DNA of 64,000 nt from Metallyticus violacea (taxonomy: Eukaryota > Arthropoda > Insecta > Mantodea > Metallyticidae). The notes beneath the pieces are model-generated. The model saw only the letters and a list, made by a program, of their open reading frames with translations. It was not told the origin of the DNA and made no database searches. Made by a program: the position numbers and the translations under genes. Position 1 is the first letter of the stretch. Each line of letters begins with the position of its first letter. The stretch covers positions 83,664,001 through 83,728,000 of the forward strand of contig CM060835.1 of assembly GCA_030762175.1 (NCBI GenBank). Reading direction: 5' to 3'. Shown piece by piece: positions 34,944 through 46,450 of this stretch.

Positions 34944-36535
34944 ATTTGATTGAGTGTGATGTTTGTACTACTAAACATTCTTGAGGCATTTTCATCTAAA
35001 GATATACATGGCTTGATACTACTGAGCCTCTATTACTATTGGACATGAAAAATATGAGAAGAACCCTTTTGCTGTATCTTGAATCAAGCTCAAGGTTTAA
35101 GTTCCTCATATTTTTATATTTTATCAAAACTGAAACAGACACCTCGGGAAGTTTTTAAAGAGTTCTCAGAAGTTCTTCACCGATGATTTTAGTAGCGTTT
35201 CTCTTTAAAGAAATCGAAACAGGTTTATAATGATGAGTGAGTCAATAACTAGTAGTGTGCTAAGTTCATTGATACAACGAGTAGAAATATCTTGATTATA
35301 GCTATAAGTGTAAGTGAAACCAGAGGCTATAGGCAACAGTTCATTCGGGAATCTTACCAAAAACTTCTCGTTAACAATTAGCACTGAGGCAGACGAACAG
35401 ATCCGCGTTATATTTTACGATAAATATTGGAACCACCTTCCCTTTTCTGCAACTGTTTGCAATCATTAAAAAGTTAATGCTGAGAAAAAGTTTCCTTTCC
35501 TTCTATCTTTGAAATGGAGTTACTTTCCTTGAGTTTTCTAGAAGTTAAAAATATTTTTCACCTCAGCGAATTAATTGGGGAAAAGCAAAAGTAGATTTCA
35601 TAACTTTATTAAACATTCATTAAAAATTTAATTTGTGAAAGAATTAATATTCATTCGTTTGTAAAAGAAACACTAAAGGAATTTGTCCTTGTTGCATCAG
35701 ACACAGTATTACAATGCAAAATGCTTGATATATTAGATTGATCGCTAGAAAATACATAGTAACTGCAATATAAATACCTTTAAATGAGAGTTGTTATGTA
35801 TAAATATACAGTTATTTATGATCTGCATCCAAACCGCAAGGAACCAAAATCGCACAAGTCGCCGGTTCTGTCAATAGACAAATTCCCGCACAACTTTGAT
35901 CAATAATAATGTGCACATAATATTATTTTTTTCAATAATGAATGCTACTCTGTGTTAAAGGAGTTTTTCAAGTTGTGTTTAATGAAATATGCATTCTCTT
36001 TAACAGCTCTATTTCCATAATTCTTCCAATTTATCAAGCATATAGTATGTGACTTCTTCATGTTTACTTTAGTAGTACATAAATTACAGTAAATTGTATT
36101 TCACTAACACGCTCTAATTAATAAAACTGACTGACCAATGGCCTGTAACAACACTCAGCAATGCAAACAGCAAAAGACGATATAGTGCTTGCTGCGTAAC
36201 AGAAAATGGACAATCCACGTGCATGGGAGCTATCCATCTATTATCTTAACTACATTTAGTATCTATATAAAAGCGTAAATATTATTGAATATCATTAGAG
36301 TCGCGTTACAAATAAACACAGATTTTCACAAAGAATATGTAAATTCAATTTAAGTTGAAGGATTAATTGAGAAAAAACTTGTACACTTTATACCAAATAT
36401 TCTTAAAATCTCACTTTTTCGTAAGAAACAAAAAACATTTTTTAATAATGCCACTTTTTTTTAACATCATCTGAAGTGAATACCTTTTAAACTGCAGAGA
36501 CTTCACTCCTTTAATTGGTGTTTTGTTTTGTATCT
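34944..36535. other. No recognisable feature
   Basis: AT-rich sequence without supportable frames or repeats. Confidence 0.45.
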
Positions 36536-36539
36536 TTAA

Positions 36540-36840
36540 TTAGTGCGTACACTTCTGAAATGCAAATGAGGTGCTGTATAGCGAAAAGATGCTAGATCTT
36601 TCATAGTTATGTCGCCCGTTTCACGGCAGCTGGCGGTTCGGCAGTCAGAGTGATAACTCCCGGCACATTGGATATAAGCGCAACGGATTAAATTTTTCGT
36701 AGTTACAACCAAATTTACAGTGAAATTAATCATATATTTAATAACAAGAAGTATTATAAATGTTCTACTACCTACACACAGTTTTAGCATGTTTTTTTGG
36801 AAAATTGTCAATTGCCTGTTTAAACTTGGCATGCAAAGAC
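36540..36840 (-). repeat. Repeat C, copy 1 (inverted relative to copy 2)
   Basis: Read on the minus strand, this copy shares tgcgc.tatatc, cgggagtta, ctga.t.ccga.ccgcca, ccgtgaaa.gggc and atgaaaga with the plus strand at 37573-37790. The translated phrases also align (GSYHSDCRTASCRETGDITM against GSYCPDYRPANFREMGKKSM), over a 98-codon minus frame at 36536-36832. I do not recognise the protein. Either this is a decayed coding repeat or the frames are passengers. Confidence 0.6.
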
Positions 36841-36977
36841 GCTGATGTCCTCCAATTGTAGGTAGGGGAACCTGATATTCGAGTAAATTTCTCTAATTAG
36901 TTGTTACGGAACGTTAATAATAGATTAATTCACCCACATTTGTTATTCTTTACCGATGAAGCATAACTCCATTTACC

Positions 36978-37225
36978 TGGTCTCTTGAGCGGGAGTTCAG
37001 GGCTTCGATTCCCACAAGGACCGTTCTTCCTGACTGAGTTTTTCCCAGGTTTTCCTCAGTCTTCATAAGTGGCAAATGCTGGGGGAGGTACCCTAAACTT
37101 AGGTTTGGAACGTTTCCTTCATTAAAAAGAATTTTTTCCCAATTTACCATTTCATTTCATGTATCATCAGTGTCCACCCCCTGTGGTACCTCAATAGTAA
37201 AGATGGGCGTTAAACACCATTAAAA
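36978..37225 (+). mobile_element. SINE-B, forward orientation
   Basis: The head is truncated (ttgagcgggagttcagggct then B-box-like cgattccc). The full body follows in reverse complement of the usual display (cccaggttttcctcagtctt, ggcaaatgctgggggaggta, tttcatgtatcatcagtgtc, gggcgttaaacacc). It sits between the two inverted copies of repeat C. Confidence 0.9.
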
Positions 37226-37572
37226 ATTACGTGCTCTCATTTCAACGCAAGTTAGCATATTGGAGTGCAAACAAAAAAACAAAAAAAAAAAAGATTTTTT
37301 ACACAAAACTCTATTGCATTTTCGAAAGAATCGGTGTATGGAGCTCAGTAAATGCATACAAAGCAACAGGCCTTATCTTTTATTAAAATACTATAAATGT
37401 AGAAAAATACAGGAATTATGTAATGACACAGTATGATTATTACTTAGGGGTAAGTTGAAAAATTAGTATGAAAAAACTATATACAAAAGAAGCAAAAGAA
37501 GATATCAGGCAAAAAAAATTGATCCAATTTCTGAAGATAAACTGATGGAATGACTAACGATTTTTTAAATAG
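37226..37572. other. No recognisable feature
   Basis: AT-rich spacer with an A-rich run near 37270-37295. Confidence 0.4.
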
Positions 37573-37790
37573 ATGCCAGAAATGTGTAGGTGTATCAGGA
37601 CAGCATTACCAATATTTCCTGACAATACTTACGTTCACTGTAATTGTGAATTCTTGAATCAACTGCGCGGATATTATATCAGCCTCATCGGGAGTTACTG
37701 CCCTGATTACCGACCCGCCAATTTCCGTGAAATGGGCAAAAAATCCATGAAAGACCCAGTGTATCTTTCACATTATGTGGAATAAGACGC
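37573..37790 (+). repeat. Repeat C, copy 2
   Basis: The inverted partner of 36540-36840 and open for 70 codons (37573-37785, ending in TAA). Conservation between the copies extends leftward over tgtgtaggt and tcactgtaa. Unrecognised; see copy 1. Confidence 0.6.
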
Positions 37791-39726
37791 CATAGCTCCC
37801 ACAGTATGTTTACTATCAGGTTGCAGTGTTTCGCGCGTTCATATATTTTTTCATGTCTAATATGATTTTAATTAAAATGATACGTTATTAAGAAAAAGCC
37901 AGTAATACTTGTAAAAACTCTATTTTATAAATACAATAAGAAATTTAACTTTGTATGCACCCGAAATTAAATATTTAAGAAGTTCTGGAACCTTGCGCAG
38001 GATGTGGTAGGGATCAAACGGTGAAATAGAAGATTATATGTTTATAAAATTTTAAAAGAACTAAATTGATATGGGTATTCAAGGCGAGTATTTGTGAGAA
38101 TTCTGCCTGAAAGACATTAGTTGACTAAAATAAATGAACATCTTATGATAATAAATGAACTCTCTGTTCATTTGTTCATCGGAAAAAACGACATCGGATT
38201 CCTACCGATAAATAGTGTTTTTATCAGTATGTTTTACACTTATCTACGCCTTTTATTTTGTAATATTTCTTCTAGAATACTTAGTTTATAGAACAAGGTG
38301 ATTTTTACCATATTTCTGTACATTCTTTATTGTCTGGCCTTTAACATAAATTCGAATTAACGGCCTATGCACAGATTCCCTCGTGCACAAACATTTCTGT
38401 CCGGAGTTTTCTTCTAGCGCTGGGAACTAATGTCATCCGGTTTAGGCGCTTCTTGTTCCTAATCTTATTTTGCGCAAAAACTAATCAACCATCCCGTAGA
38501 GCATTTCAGAAGTTTTGGCAATGGCCGTCAAGGTAGAGATGCATTGCCAGAGTTGACATCTATTGCAACACTATTAGGGTTGTTCGATGCAGGTGTTTTA
38601 CTTTGCTTTTATAGTATGTCTATATAATTGTGGTTAAATTTGATCATCAATGTTCCATAAATAGTTAAATGCGTTGGAAAAAATATCATAAGTTTAAAAA
38701 AAAACATTAATTTAATTTTCATACAATACACACTTATGTATATGCAAAGCGTAACTAAAATGCCTGTAAACACCTTTGGGGAGGATATTTCTGCACATCT
38801 AAACAAGAAAAAGAGCTGTATAAACACAGATTTGAAAAATGCCTGATTTGAGTTGTAGTCAAAGTTTTAAATTCAACAACAAAAATACAAATGACATGTT
38901 TTATTTAAAACAGATACGTTACATCACTATGGCAATTAACCAATGAATGGGAGGAAGAAAAAAAGAATGTAAAAAACCCAATTCAGTTGTTTATTTATCT
39001 ACTGTCAATTCACAGGTGCTTAAAATGTTCTCCACACACGTTTAAACAAGTAATAATGGATTGTTAAAAGTTTTACGGGTATTTAAGATGTCCCCTGTCG
39101 TGGAACTGGCTCTGCTCTATCTATTTATAGTGACAAATATACGAATTGATCGATTTTGAACACCACTGCTAAAATGTGGTGCAGCCCTGCAATACACAAA
39201 CCACTTTTTTTTTATTACCAGAAGCGCATCATTTAAAAATTCTGGAAATATGTGTTTAAACTCCTTAAGGACGTTGCCTGTAAGCTACTGTGGGAGAACA
39301 TGCAGACATTGGTTTTGAATTGCTGTTTACTGTCTGCGCATTGGACGGCAACGTTCTAAATTCGTCTGTTACCGATCCCGTATAGCCATGTGGCTTTGCG
39401 TCCTCTTCCATTAGCGCGACCGCACGTAAAATTAATATCTGTCTGCCCACGGAACGAACGTCCGTTCAAGTTTGTGCTCTGAAAAGAAACTTTAATGTAC
39501 AAAGCCAACTAAATGGGGGTCTTTCTTTGCCAACAAAGCGATTTAATCACAATGTGTTAAGCATACTGAATGGCGTGTGATATTTTGATTTTAACTCAAA
39601 ACCAAGTATTTGAGAACATTTGCTAACATAACCTTTTTGTTCAGCTATCATAACTGACCTCTGAATTTGTACTGGTATTCATTACATACTGCAAATGATA
39701 CCAGTTAAAAAATACCGAACGTTTCA
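37791..39726. other. No gene supported
   Basis: AT-rich sequence. The frames at 38609-38827 (minus, hydrophobic) and 39265-39450 (minus) have no recognisable domain. Confidence 0.4.
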
Positions 39727-40900
39727 TTTTTTTTTTTTTTAAACCGGGCTTACCTGCTCCTTACCCCGTCGAAATAATCTCCCCTCTGTTGTCACGCCTG
39801 TCGCAATGGTGTTGAGCTTCAGAAAGCAGATCCATAGGCGTTTTTCCAGAGTATGCGAAGCTTTGTCTGGGAATTTTGTTTTTTATCTACTCAAATAAGT
39901 CGAATCTTCGTCCTTTCATCGAGGAGTTTGCAGGTGCTAAGTCGGGAAAGTGTGGAGCAGATCTTGTTTCTTCACATTCCACGTCTATTCCTCCTCACGT
40001 TTTCTCGGAGGCTCTGAGGAGACAACGTGGTAACAGCAGCGATTCACAGCATCACCCTCCGCAGAAACTCGTGATGAATATGAAAGAAAATCGTCTACAG
40101 CACTTTGGGTCTTGGTGAACATTTTCCATCCCGTTGTGATGATTGAACTTTCGTCTCAACATGCAACATAAACCCAATTCGAACCCGGCCAGGACCGATG
40201 GATTTTTCGGGCGTAAAAATCCTAAGTATGGCTTCCTTCGGAAGGGAAAGTAAAGCCGTGGGTCCCGTGTCGTACATTTACGGCACGAAAAAGAACCTCA
40301 AGCCTGAAAGAGAGGCCTCTGAGCAAAATTTGTCGGCCGTTTCACGCCCTGAGTTGAATGGGATGCTGATGACCTGAGATGTTAAAGAGCGTCCATAAAT
40401 AAATCAATCAAAAAAAAAAAAAACAATTCATAAGCGTTCCAACCTCACTAACGAGTTCTAAGAGCTCCTGACGGTTGTCTTTCAGTTCTTGTATCAGAAA
40501 TACGTTGCATGTCAAGCTTTTCTGTCGAAATTTTATGACACGATCTCAAAGATTTGTTACGTTGTGCAATTCCTCGATCTTACTAACTCTGACCGCTTGA
40601 GTGTCGTCAGTTGACGCCAACTACTTTTAAAAACACATACCGCTCACAGCATTGAGTACTGCTTAAACAATTATATCCATAAACTTCTTTATTCGTTACA
40701 ATAAAGCATTTACGAAGTTTCGTGTGATTTTAATGCGCTTCTCATGATCGCTCGCCATATCAATAAACGCAGAACACTTACAAATAACAAGATAACACGC
40801 GCCAACCGAACTGTCTCGTCAAGGTCAAAGTTAACGAATGCAATTAATTGCATTTTGCTACAACACTTCTTTAGTGTAGAACTTGAAAAGTTGGAATATT
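39727..40900 (-). pseudogene. Mariner-like transposase relic split by a SINE-A
   Basis: Minus-strand pieces near the C-terminus are recognisable. HFPDLAPANSSMKGRRFDLF (about 39890-39950) corresponds to the third catalytic box joined, after a deletion, to the following KGRRF segment. RGDYFDG (about 39765-39790) is the terminal G-D-Y-F motif found in several mariner-like transposases. The upstream part (40430-40800, beginning MASDHEKR) is open only in fragments, and its link to the same gene is inferred from position. A T14 run at 39727-39741 lies at the 3' side. No inverted ends were found. Confidence 0.45.
40175..40429 (+). mobile_element. SINE-A, 5'-truncated, nested
   Basis: caattc at 40175-40180 and 40424-40429 bracket a forward SINE-A that begins at its B box (gaacccggccaggaccgatg) and ends with ttaaagagcgtccataaata and an A12-13 tail. 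Loss of the 5' half with a short duplication fits interrupted target-primed reverse transcription. It lies within the mariner-like relic. Confidence 0.88.
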
Positions 40901-41300
40901 TTAAATAGACTTTTTTTTAAATTGTATAATATATTGCATATCAGAGTGATGAATTGTTTTATATTATTCTCAGTATGGTTATAGGCTTTTTACGCAGTCT
41001 TTAAGGGCGGCTTTAAAAACCTTCAATAATAACTAGAAATGATATGTAAACTATTTGGAAGAGCGTTGTATATTACATTACAAATTCACAATAAATGACA
41101 ATTTGCGAGCAGGTCGATGTTTACTTTTTTTTTTTTTTTTTGTCTAATTCTAATACCATAACTATTTTCTATTTATGTTAAATTTTCTTTATTATTTGTT
41201 TAAATGTCTAGAGAGAAATTTATTCTTAAGGGACAGTAAATGTATAACTTTTAAAATAAATATGCCGTGTGCTGACTACTCTCATATATCGCTAATATGA
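40901..41300. other. No recognisable feature
   Basis: AT-rich with a T18 run at 41125-41142. Confidence 0.45.
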
Positions 41301-41329
41301 GTTATTCCTTTTAGTAATTGTGGGTGTGG

Positions 41330-42160
41330 TGCTGTTTTTTCTCAACGAAACTCGGCATATACCATCAATTAATAAACTATTCGTCGAGTTGGTTAACCAG
41401 TAAAATTGGACCATTCGGACTGGGGGTTAACCTAAAGTGACCTTTATTTCAAAATTTAAAAATCACTCAAATTTTTGTTTTTTCTGTATATTCATTAAAA
41501 TAACTTCTGAAAATCAGAACAATCCGGTCATTAGGAGTGCGGGTATACCTATAAACCGAGTGGGTGTTAAAACGAAATTTAAAAATTGTTCTAATAGCCG
41601 CAATTTTAAAAATTTAAAAGAAACTGGTATATGCCATTTAAATAAAATAGGAAAAATATTTTTTTTTTTAAATAAGTGAAATCAGATTATTAGGAATGTG
41701 GGTTTACCTGAAACACAAAATTTAAAAATCGCACCAATAATTTTTTTTCACAGCAAAATTCAATATATACTATTTAAATAAAATGAGAAAAATAGTTCCT
41801 TAAAAACAGGAAATGGGGTCAATAGAAGTGAAGTTATAGCTGAAAACCGAAATATAAGGAGTGGGAGTTAAAGGGAAATTTAAATTCGCTCGAGCGGCCG
41901 CAATGTGTGTTTTTTCTCAATAAATCTTGGAATAGACCATTGAAATAAAATAGGAATAATAGCTTCTGAAAATCAGTGAAATCAAATTATTAAGAGGGGT
42001 TTAGCAGAAAAAAATATTCAAAATTACTTCAGCGGCACCAACATTTGTTTTTTCGCAACGAAACGCAGTTTATACCATTTAAATAAAATAAGAAAAATAT
42101 TTTCTGAAAATTAGGTGAAATCAAAACTTTAGGAGTATGGGATGCACTTGAAAAGCGCTC
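41330..42160. repeat. Diverged ~137-bp tandem array (about six units)
   Basis: A recurring core (ata.accattt-aaataaaat, followed by agg/aaaaata..tctgaaaatcag, gtgaaatcaaattattagga and a gtgggt-tacctgaaaac phrase) recurs at about 41358, 41491, 41630, 41765, 41933 and 42072. The spacings are 133, 139, 135, 168 and 139. Units differ by many substitutions, so the array is old. One unit contains the 13-mer ctcgagcggccgc (41889-41901). Confidence 0.82.
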
Positions 42161-44082
42161 TTACCTTTCTCTCTCTCTCTATTATTTTAAATAAAGGGGC
42201 AAATTAATTCTACATATAAACTGTATTTGTAACGTAAGAAAAGCATCGTCGTGAATACAGCAAAAGTAAAATATTAATCTAATGTGTGTCTGATAATATT
42301 TGATGTAAGAGTGCTCTATAATAACCTTCAGAAAACGTTTTCGTTATATGTGTTCACAAAAATAAATTTAAATTCAATTTCAAAGCCAATGAAATTAGAT
42401 GTAACTTTCGATTGTTTTGTTGTTGAGTGTGTATTTTTGCTTAATATCTTGTAATTGTTTTTAAATAGTAACATGTTTTGTTTTATTGAAACATATGAAC
42501 ATCTTAACGCAAAACTTTTTGTTATTTCTCCCTATTAAAGTGAATGTAAAGATTATATCAAGGGCTCAGTTCATAGGCATGGCTATATTTAAAAATGTTT
42601 AAAAATCTACACAATATAGCTTTGTCTACCAATGGTCATATATTCCACTCAATTAATATTATACCATTAATTTTTGTGCTTTAATTTAATAATTTAATAT
42701 TAATAATAATTCTTCTTCTTATTATTATTCTAAAAACTGTGATTTATCATTTGTAATGCTTATAGATTACAAGAATTCTAATTTGGTTCCACTTAATTTT
42801 GAAAATTGGAGTAATTTATTATTAGACATTTATTTTAAAGTTATTTTGAAGGTAACAAACAACCACTGTAGTTAAATAATACATTATAGGCCAGTTTTTC
42901 TTTTATTAGTTAACTTTAAAATTGGTCATTGGTCATGCTAATTCCACAGAATAATGCCACAACTTATTTCATTTCATTAATTAACAAGGCCATAATTTGG
43001 TTTTATATTCTGTTTTGAAGTTACTCCACTAGGTGAGGAATTTCCTTAGTTTACACAGCTCTACGCGACGGACTTTTCCCCTTAATTTCTTTAAAAATTG
43101 CATACTGAATGACGAAACCAAATATTTTTTCATTTTTTCCTTTCCTTCTCTTCCTATTGGTACTTGAAATAATAATGTGTTTTTCCTTCACTAATTGGCC
43201 GCTTTTAATATCAATATGGCTAAATGTTGCGTGTTAGCACTTTCATAATTGACAACAGAAACTGAACACGCATTATTTGATTCGATAAATGAGTAAGTGC
43301 GTAGTACGTGAATATAAAGGGCTCATTATAGTGAAACCCACCTACCTACAGAAAGCCCTACAGTTTGATGTGCGATGCTCTCTAACAAACGCACGCAATC
43401 AATACTCAACTTCGCAACAACATTTTTTCCGCCCCGTTAAACTTTGGTTCTCGGCTATGAAAGGGAAAACCTTAAACCTGTAACGTTGAAAGGATTGAAA
43501 GGAAATCAATAGTTCGATAATTTGTTCTTGCAGCTCTCGATGGATTGAAACGAGAGACAGAGAGAGACGCATCACTAATGAAGCACAGCGTCTGTTGCTC
43601 TTGTTCAGAAAGAAAGAGCGCCAGACTCGCTTTCCCTACTGACTTTATGTGCGCGTATCGAACGACTCCTGCAGCACGAGAAGTCTGTGACAAAGTCTTT
43701 TTATCATCTTTTTCCTAAAGAGTTCTATTATATAAACATCTTCCCTTAAGACAATAAGCTCAAAGAATGTGATTACTGAAATATGTATTCTGTTCTATTA
43801 CGTTTTGCTGTCTCTTCTTTTTTTTTTAAATAACGGATTTATTCTTCTCATAATTGTAAATGTTCTAATCTAATAAACACAACACAAAATATGCAATACT
43901 TTCGATAATTGAAGAGTGCAAATGTCAAACATTCTAAGTGCCATTTTCTAAATTTTACACGATAAGCAAAAACTATTCATATGTGTTAGCATATCATTAT
44001 GAAGACATTTTTACTACAAAGTCATTTTGCATAACAAATTGTTGCCAAATGTACAACGGTAGGGAGAAAAAACTAATAATAA

Positions 44083-44083
<1 letters not shown>
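42161..44083. other. No gene supported
   Basis: AT-rich with a short (CT)n run at 42163-42180. Bases 43470-43700 are GC-richer and hold a 73-codon minus frame (43472-43693) without a recognised domain. No other repeat copies. Confidence 0.4.
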
Positions 44084-44113
<30 letters not shown>

Positions 44114-44222
44114 AAGAAGGAGGAGGAGGAGGAGGAGGAGACGAAGAAGAAGAAGAAGGAGAAGGAGAAGAAGAAGAAGGAGGAGAAGGAGAAGGAGAAG
44201 AAGAAGAAGAAGACGACGAAGG
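44084..44222. repeat. (GAA/GGA)n purine triplet tract
   Basis: About 137 bases of almost pure purine triplets on the top strand. It produces a spurious poly-Arg frame on the plus strand and poly-Ser/poly-Phe frames on the minus strand. Such tracts can adopt triplex (H-DNA) structure; that is family knowledge, not visible here. Confidence 0.95.
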
Positions 44223-45510
44223 TTTTATGTGCCATATTATGCAAAAGTCTGTTACAAGTGCCATTCATACTTTTGTTACATTTTATTTCAGATTTTAGAG
44301 GAAAATAAATACAAAAATAATATTAATGATTAGCAGGAACAAATATTATAATGTTATGAAGCACAAAATATATTATTAAGGGCAAAAGTGTATAATAAAT
44401 CATGTACAAAAATACTAATCTTCATAATTATTTTCTCCCTACTAGAAGAGTTTCATTTTTCATTCTTATATAGGGGTTTAAATGAATCTCTCATAAAAAC
44501 CTCTGGCTCTTCAGAAAGGAATGACAACATGAACGAGAGATATTTTTTTATCCGATAAACGGTTGTTATTTCAGATGAAGCACAAGTTGCGGTATATCAA
44601 CCATTGGTTTTCCTCTCTTTAAAATTTCAAAACGCTCCACCCTTCTTTTGGTGAGCAAATTCTTTTAATAATCATTTGAGCTGGATAAGATCGAGATACT
44701 TTAACCATTTTACATTTTGAATTGCTGCACTTATTTAGTGTTAACAGTGAATAAACAACATTTTTAAAATCAAAAAAGCATTTGATTCCTTTGGAACTAC
44801 ATGAAAAGGATTGATCTACAGTAAATCTTGGGGAATGAAGGACTTACTTACTCTTCTTCTTTTCTCTATAATAATGAAATCTCTATCGCAACTCAAATAG
44901 CTATGGCTACGTACTAAATATTTCTGTACTATAAATATTCTCTTAAAATACTATTATCATGAGAACCCAGATAGTAGCATATCATGACATTTAGAACTGC
45001 GCTATCTGTTGACGAGTATTTAAACTACTTCATTCGTGTATAGGCACTTAGAACACGACTATAATATGCATCTGAGCACATAGAACTTATTTTTGAAATA
45101 AAACGATTAGGTTCAAAAATGGCACTTAGAACGTTTGACATATCCATACCTCAATTAATTTTATACAATATTTTAGCATTCTTTTTCATATATAATGTTA
45201 TCAAAACTTCCCAACTACACATGTATAATTGCAGAAAGCTAAATAAAAACATTAATTTAACGTAGTTTCTTACTAACGTAACTATTAAACCTATTGAAGG
45301 CGCTATGACATTAGCATATCCTTAGTGACTTAACAAATATCTCACTTAAAATCATAAATGTGAAATCAGAGTTTGCAATATTTAGCTTTCATAAAGTGAA
45401 CATTTAGACAAAATTTGTAGAGAGTTTATATTTTAGTTCCTTTGCCTTGAGATTGAGTGTACTTCTGTACTGAATCGCAGAAGTGGGGTGTGGGATTGAT
45501 TGTTCATTGA
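44223..45510. other. No recognisable feature
   Basis: AT-rich sequence without frames or repeats worth calling. Confidence 0.45.
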
Positions 45511-45798
45511 TTTGATTTATTTATGGATGCTCTTTAACAGCTCAGGCCATCAACGTCCCATTCAACTCAGGGCGTGAAACGGCCGACAAATTTTGCTCAG
45601 AGGCCTCTTCTTTCAGGCTTGAGGTTCTTTATCGTGCCGTAAATGTAGGACACGGGACCCACGACTTTACTTCCCTTCCGAAGGAAGCCATACTTAGGAT
45701 TTTTACGCCCGAAAAAATCCAACGGTCCTGGCCGGATTTGAACCCGCGATCTTGGGTTTAGAAGGCAAGTATGGTAACCACTACACCACCAGACCGAC
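45511..45798 (-). mobile_element. SINE-A, near full length
   Basis: The cleanest long copy of family A here. The 3' end is at 45511 (gatttatttatggatgctct) and the body is complete (gggcgtgaaacggccgacaa, gaggcctcttctttcaggct, ttcccttccgaaggaagcca). The head at 45725-45798, read on the minus strand, gives gtggtgtagtggttaccata and gcgggttcaaatccggccag. The 5' ggtc and the 3' gaccg can pair as an acceptor-like stem. No clear target duplication. Confidence 0.93.
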
Positions 45799-46450
45799 TT
45801 AAAAGTTCAGGAAATATACAGGTTTCTATAGTTACATTTCCGTTAAAACTTGAAACTATTTCTGGGTATTTGGCAGTATGCTAAAATGCAGACAATCAAG
45901 AAATGTGGCCGATGTTTCAGAAGAAGAAAAAACTAAGGACACAAGTCCAACTGAGCAAAATCAAAGACATTCATTTATTAACAATTCGATTACTGACAAA
46001 TGCTATTAGGGTGCCGTCAACTTAGTTTCATATTGTGAATTACATGCTATATCTGTACCATGTATAGAACCCATTACGTCACTTGTTTATATACTGCAGT
46101 TTGATGTATGTTACATTTCTATACTATATTTTGGAACTGAGGGAGTATTTGTTTTCCAGTAATCAATTTGATTTGAAAGAGGGCTAACAGCTCATCCTTG
46201 AGGTGTGTAGTGATTTCTTCCTGGAATGTGTATTGACAATGAATTTGATGAGTCATTTTCTTGCATAATATTAATGACAAGTATGACAGAATGAATCATA
46301 TAAAAAGAATAAACACTTCTTTATCAAGCTATTTTAGCAAGTATTTAAGTGTAGCCCTATTTTCCCCAAATATTTGGGACCTGAATACACAACACATTAA
46401 AAAGGAATACAAATCTTATCTTTTCATTTATAAATTTAAGATACTCCTGG
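45799..46450. other. No recognisable feature
   Basis: AT-rich. The 97-codon frame at 46261-46554 runs across the end of the next element and is not supported. Confidence 0.4.

Noticed and set aside
41889..41901. ctcgagcggccgc as a cloning-linker or vector contaminant
   Set aside because: It lies inside a tandem unit and aligns with related agccgc/agcggc positions in sister units; no vector sequence surrounds it.
43938..44333. A 131-codon frame with a long poly-Arg run
   Set aside because: It is the purine triplet tract read in frame; the minus strand is equally open as poly-Ser and poly-Phe.
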